Shown one piece after another: positions 32,128 to 33,298 of a DNA stretch of 33,298 nt (its first letter is position 1; the number at the start of each line of letters is the position of its first letter). The translations under genes and the position numbers were made by a program. Source of the DNA: Sideroxydans sp. (GTDB lineage Bacteria; Pseudomonadota; Gammaproteobacteria; Burkholderiales; Gallionellaceae). The notes below the pieces were generated by a model. It made no database searches. It was given only the letters and a program-made list of their open reading frames with translations, and was not told where the DNA came from. The stretch covers positions 1-33,298 of the forward strand of contig WOZO01000219.1 of NCBI GenBank assembly GCA_011620315.1, read 5' to 3'.

Positions 32128-33298
32128 ATTTCATTGAGAACGAAACTGCTCAAAAGCTCCGAGGCGGGTATTACACACCACCTGACCTAGCTGTTTTCCT
32201 AGCTCAATGGGTAAAAGAAATTTGCCCCACGCGCATTCTGGAACCAAGTTGCGGGGATGGTGTTTTTTTTGATGCACTTGCCAAGGTTAATGGATTTCAA
32301 AAAGCCGATATTGTTGGCTTCGAGCTTGAGCCAGATGAAGCAGCCAAGGCGCAGTCTCGCGCTAAATCCGTTGGCTTGAAGGCTGCAAAGGTACATACCG
32401 AAGATTTTCTTCAATGGGCTATCAATCACATGGATGATGGCAGCACCAAGTTCGATGCTATTGTTGGCAATCCCCCGTTTGTTCGATACCAATATCTTCC
32501 TGCGCCATTTCAAGTATGCGCGGAACAAATCTTCAAGGAACTTGATCTGCCATTTACAAAACACACCAATGCATGGGTGTCATTCATTCTTGCTTCCATG
32601 TCACTCCTGCGCCCTGGTGGACGATTGGCAATGGTGGTGCCAGCAGAAATTATTCACGTTACACATGCACAATCATTGCGTTCCTACTTAGGGCGCGAAT
32701 GTCGTCGCTTAGTCATCATTGATCCAGAAGAACTTTGGTTCAGCGACACGCTGCAAGGCGCAGTGATCTTGTTCGCCGAGAAGAAACATAGCAAGACTGA
32801 TAAAGTCGAAGGGCTTGGTATGTATCCAGTTAAGGGGCGCGAGTTTCTTAAACTTGATCCTGCAACTGTTTTCAATGCACCACAGTCCATCAATGGCAAG
32901 ACCGTGCAAGGAAAATGGACGCGCGCCTTACTTGATTTAGAAACGCGCTCACTATTTGATGAACTCGCAAATCATAATGCGGTGCATCGGTTCGAGGATA
33001 TAGCTCAAGTAGATGTTGGTATTGTCACTGGCGCGAATAAATTTTTCCTCGTTACAGATGATGTTGTGAAGAAATTTAAACTCGACAAATGGGCACACCC
33101 AATGTTTGGGCGAAGCGAGCATTGCCCTGGCATCATCTACGATGACAACCAACATGCAGCGAATGCGGAAAAGGGGAATCCTACAAATTTCCTTCTGTTT
33201 AGAGAAGACGTAAATAAACTCAATGCTTCCGCAAAAGCCTATATCAAGTTGGGCGAGGATCAAGAACTCAATACTCGATATAAGTGCCGTGTACGTGC
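32124..33298 (+). CDS. Adenine-N6 DNA methyltransferase, Eco57I/TaqI type (partial, 3' end off the right edge)
   Basis: The visible 391 residues include the SAM-binding motif ILEPSCGDGVFFDAL near residue 33, an acidic strand VGFELEPDEAA near 62, and the catalytic motif IVGNPPFVRYQ near 113 (NPPF form, gamma-class adenine methylases). After about residue 290, VDVGIVTGANKFFLVTDD and the following region resemble the TaqI-like target-recognition domain. It methylates adenine in a specific DNA site. No restriction endonuclease is visible upstream; one may lie beyond the edge, or this could be a solitary methylase or the methylase part of a bifunctional type IIG enzyme. Confidence 0.88.
   Translation, partial: MNFIENETAQKLRGGYYTPPDLAVFLAQWVKEICPTRILEPSCGDGVFFDALAKVNGFQKADIVGFELEPDEAAKAQSRAKSVGLKAAKVHTEDFLQWAINHMDDGSTKFDAIVGNPPFVRYQYLPAPFQVCAEQIFKELDLPFTKHTNAWVSFILASMSLLRPGGRLAMVVPAEIIHVTHAQSLRSYLGRECRRLVIIDPEELWFSDTLQGAVILFAEKKHSKTDKVEGLGMYPVKGREFLKLDPATVFNAPQSINGKTVQGKWTRALLDLETRSLFDELANHNAVHRFEDIAQVDVGIVTGANKFFLVTDDVVKKFKLDKWAHPMFGRSEHCPGIIYDDNQHAANAEKGNPTNFLLFREDVNKLNASAKAYIKLGEDQELNTRYKCRVR

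Overview
The window reads as chromosomal DNA of a Gram-negative betaproteobacterium. The main reason is the block pcm-like methyltransferase / TolC-type outer-membrane protein next to waaA (Kdo transferase), a neighbourhood I associate with Betaproteobacteria (Nitrosomonadales/Gallionellaceae would fit; this is inference, not a match I could run). Most of the window is a surface-polysaccharide (O-antigen type) locus, followed on the right by a decayed accessory region.

Region 1 (1-20398, all minus strand) is one long gene string, mostly coupled by ATGA, TTGA or TAATG overlaps. In transcription order it encodes a MarR-family exopolysaccharide-associated regulator, ManC, ManB, Gmd, a GDP-fucose/colitose synthase-type enzyme, ColD, RfbF, RfbG, RfbH, a thiamine-diphosphate carboligase resembling YerE, a short-chain reductase, an RfbJ-like (abequose synthase type) reductase, a family-2 glycosyltransferase, a Wzx flippase, a CgeB-like glycosyltransferase, another family-2 glycosyltransferase, a family-10 (fucosyltransferase type) glycosyltransferase and, running off the left edge, a multi-membrane-span Wzy-like polymerase. 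Read as pathways, the GDP branch leads to GDP-L-colitose (possibly also GDP-L-fucose). The CDP branch leads to CDP-4-keto-3,6-dideoxyglucose, which could then be used in two ways: addition of a two-carbon branch (yersiniose type) or plain C4 reduction (abequose/paratose type).

Region 2 (20399-26871, plus strand) starts from a divergent promoter region and holds a family-9 (heptosyltransferase type) gene, waaA, and the dTDP-L-rhamnose genes rmlB, rmlA, rmlC, rmlD. Between rmlB and rmlA lies a roughly 490-base unit: a broken four-helix-bundle (S23/IVP type) gene flanked by inverted arrays of 7-base repeats. The right array now supplies the start codon and first residues of RmlA. A second, gene-less copy of the same kind of repeat sits at the convergent rmlD/tolC gene ends and forms the RmlD C-terminus.

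Region 3 (26872-28946, minus strand) holds tolC and the pcm-like gene, with palindromes over the likely tolC promoter.

Region 4 (28947-33298) is accessory DNA: a long MITE-like palindrome, a 5'-truncated PIN toxin remnant, an intact vapB with an internally deleted vapC, a frameshifted hypothetical gene, an IS1595-family transposase, and a helix-turn-helix protein coupled to an adenine-N6 DNA methyltransferase that runs off the right edge.
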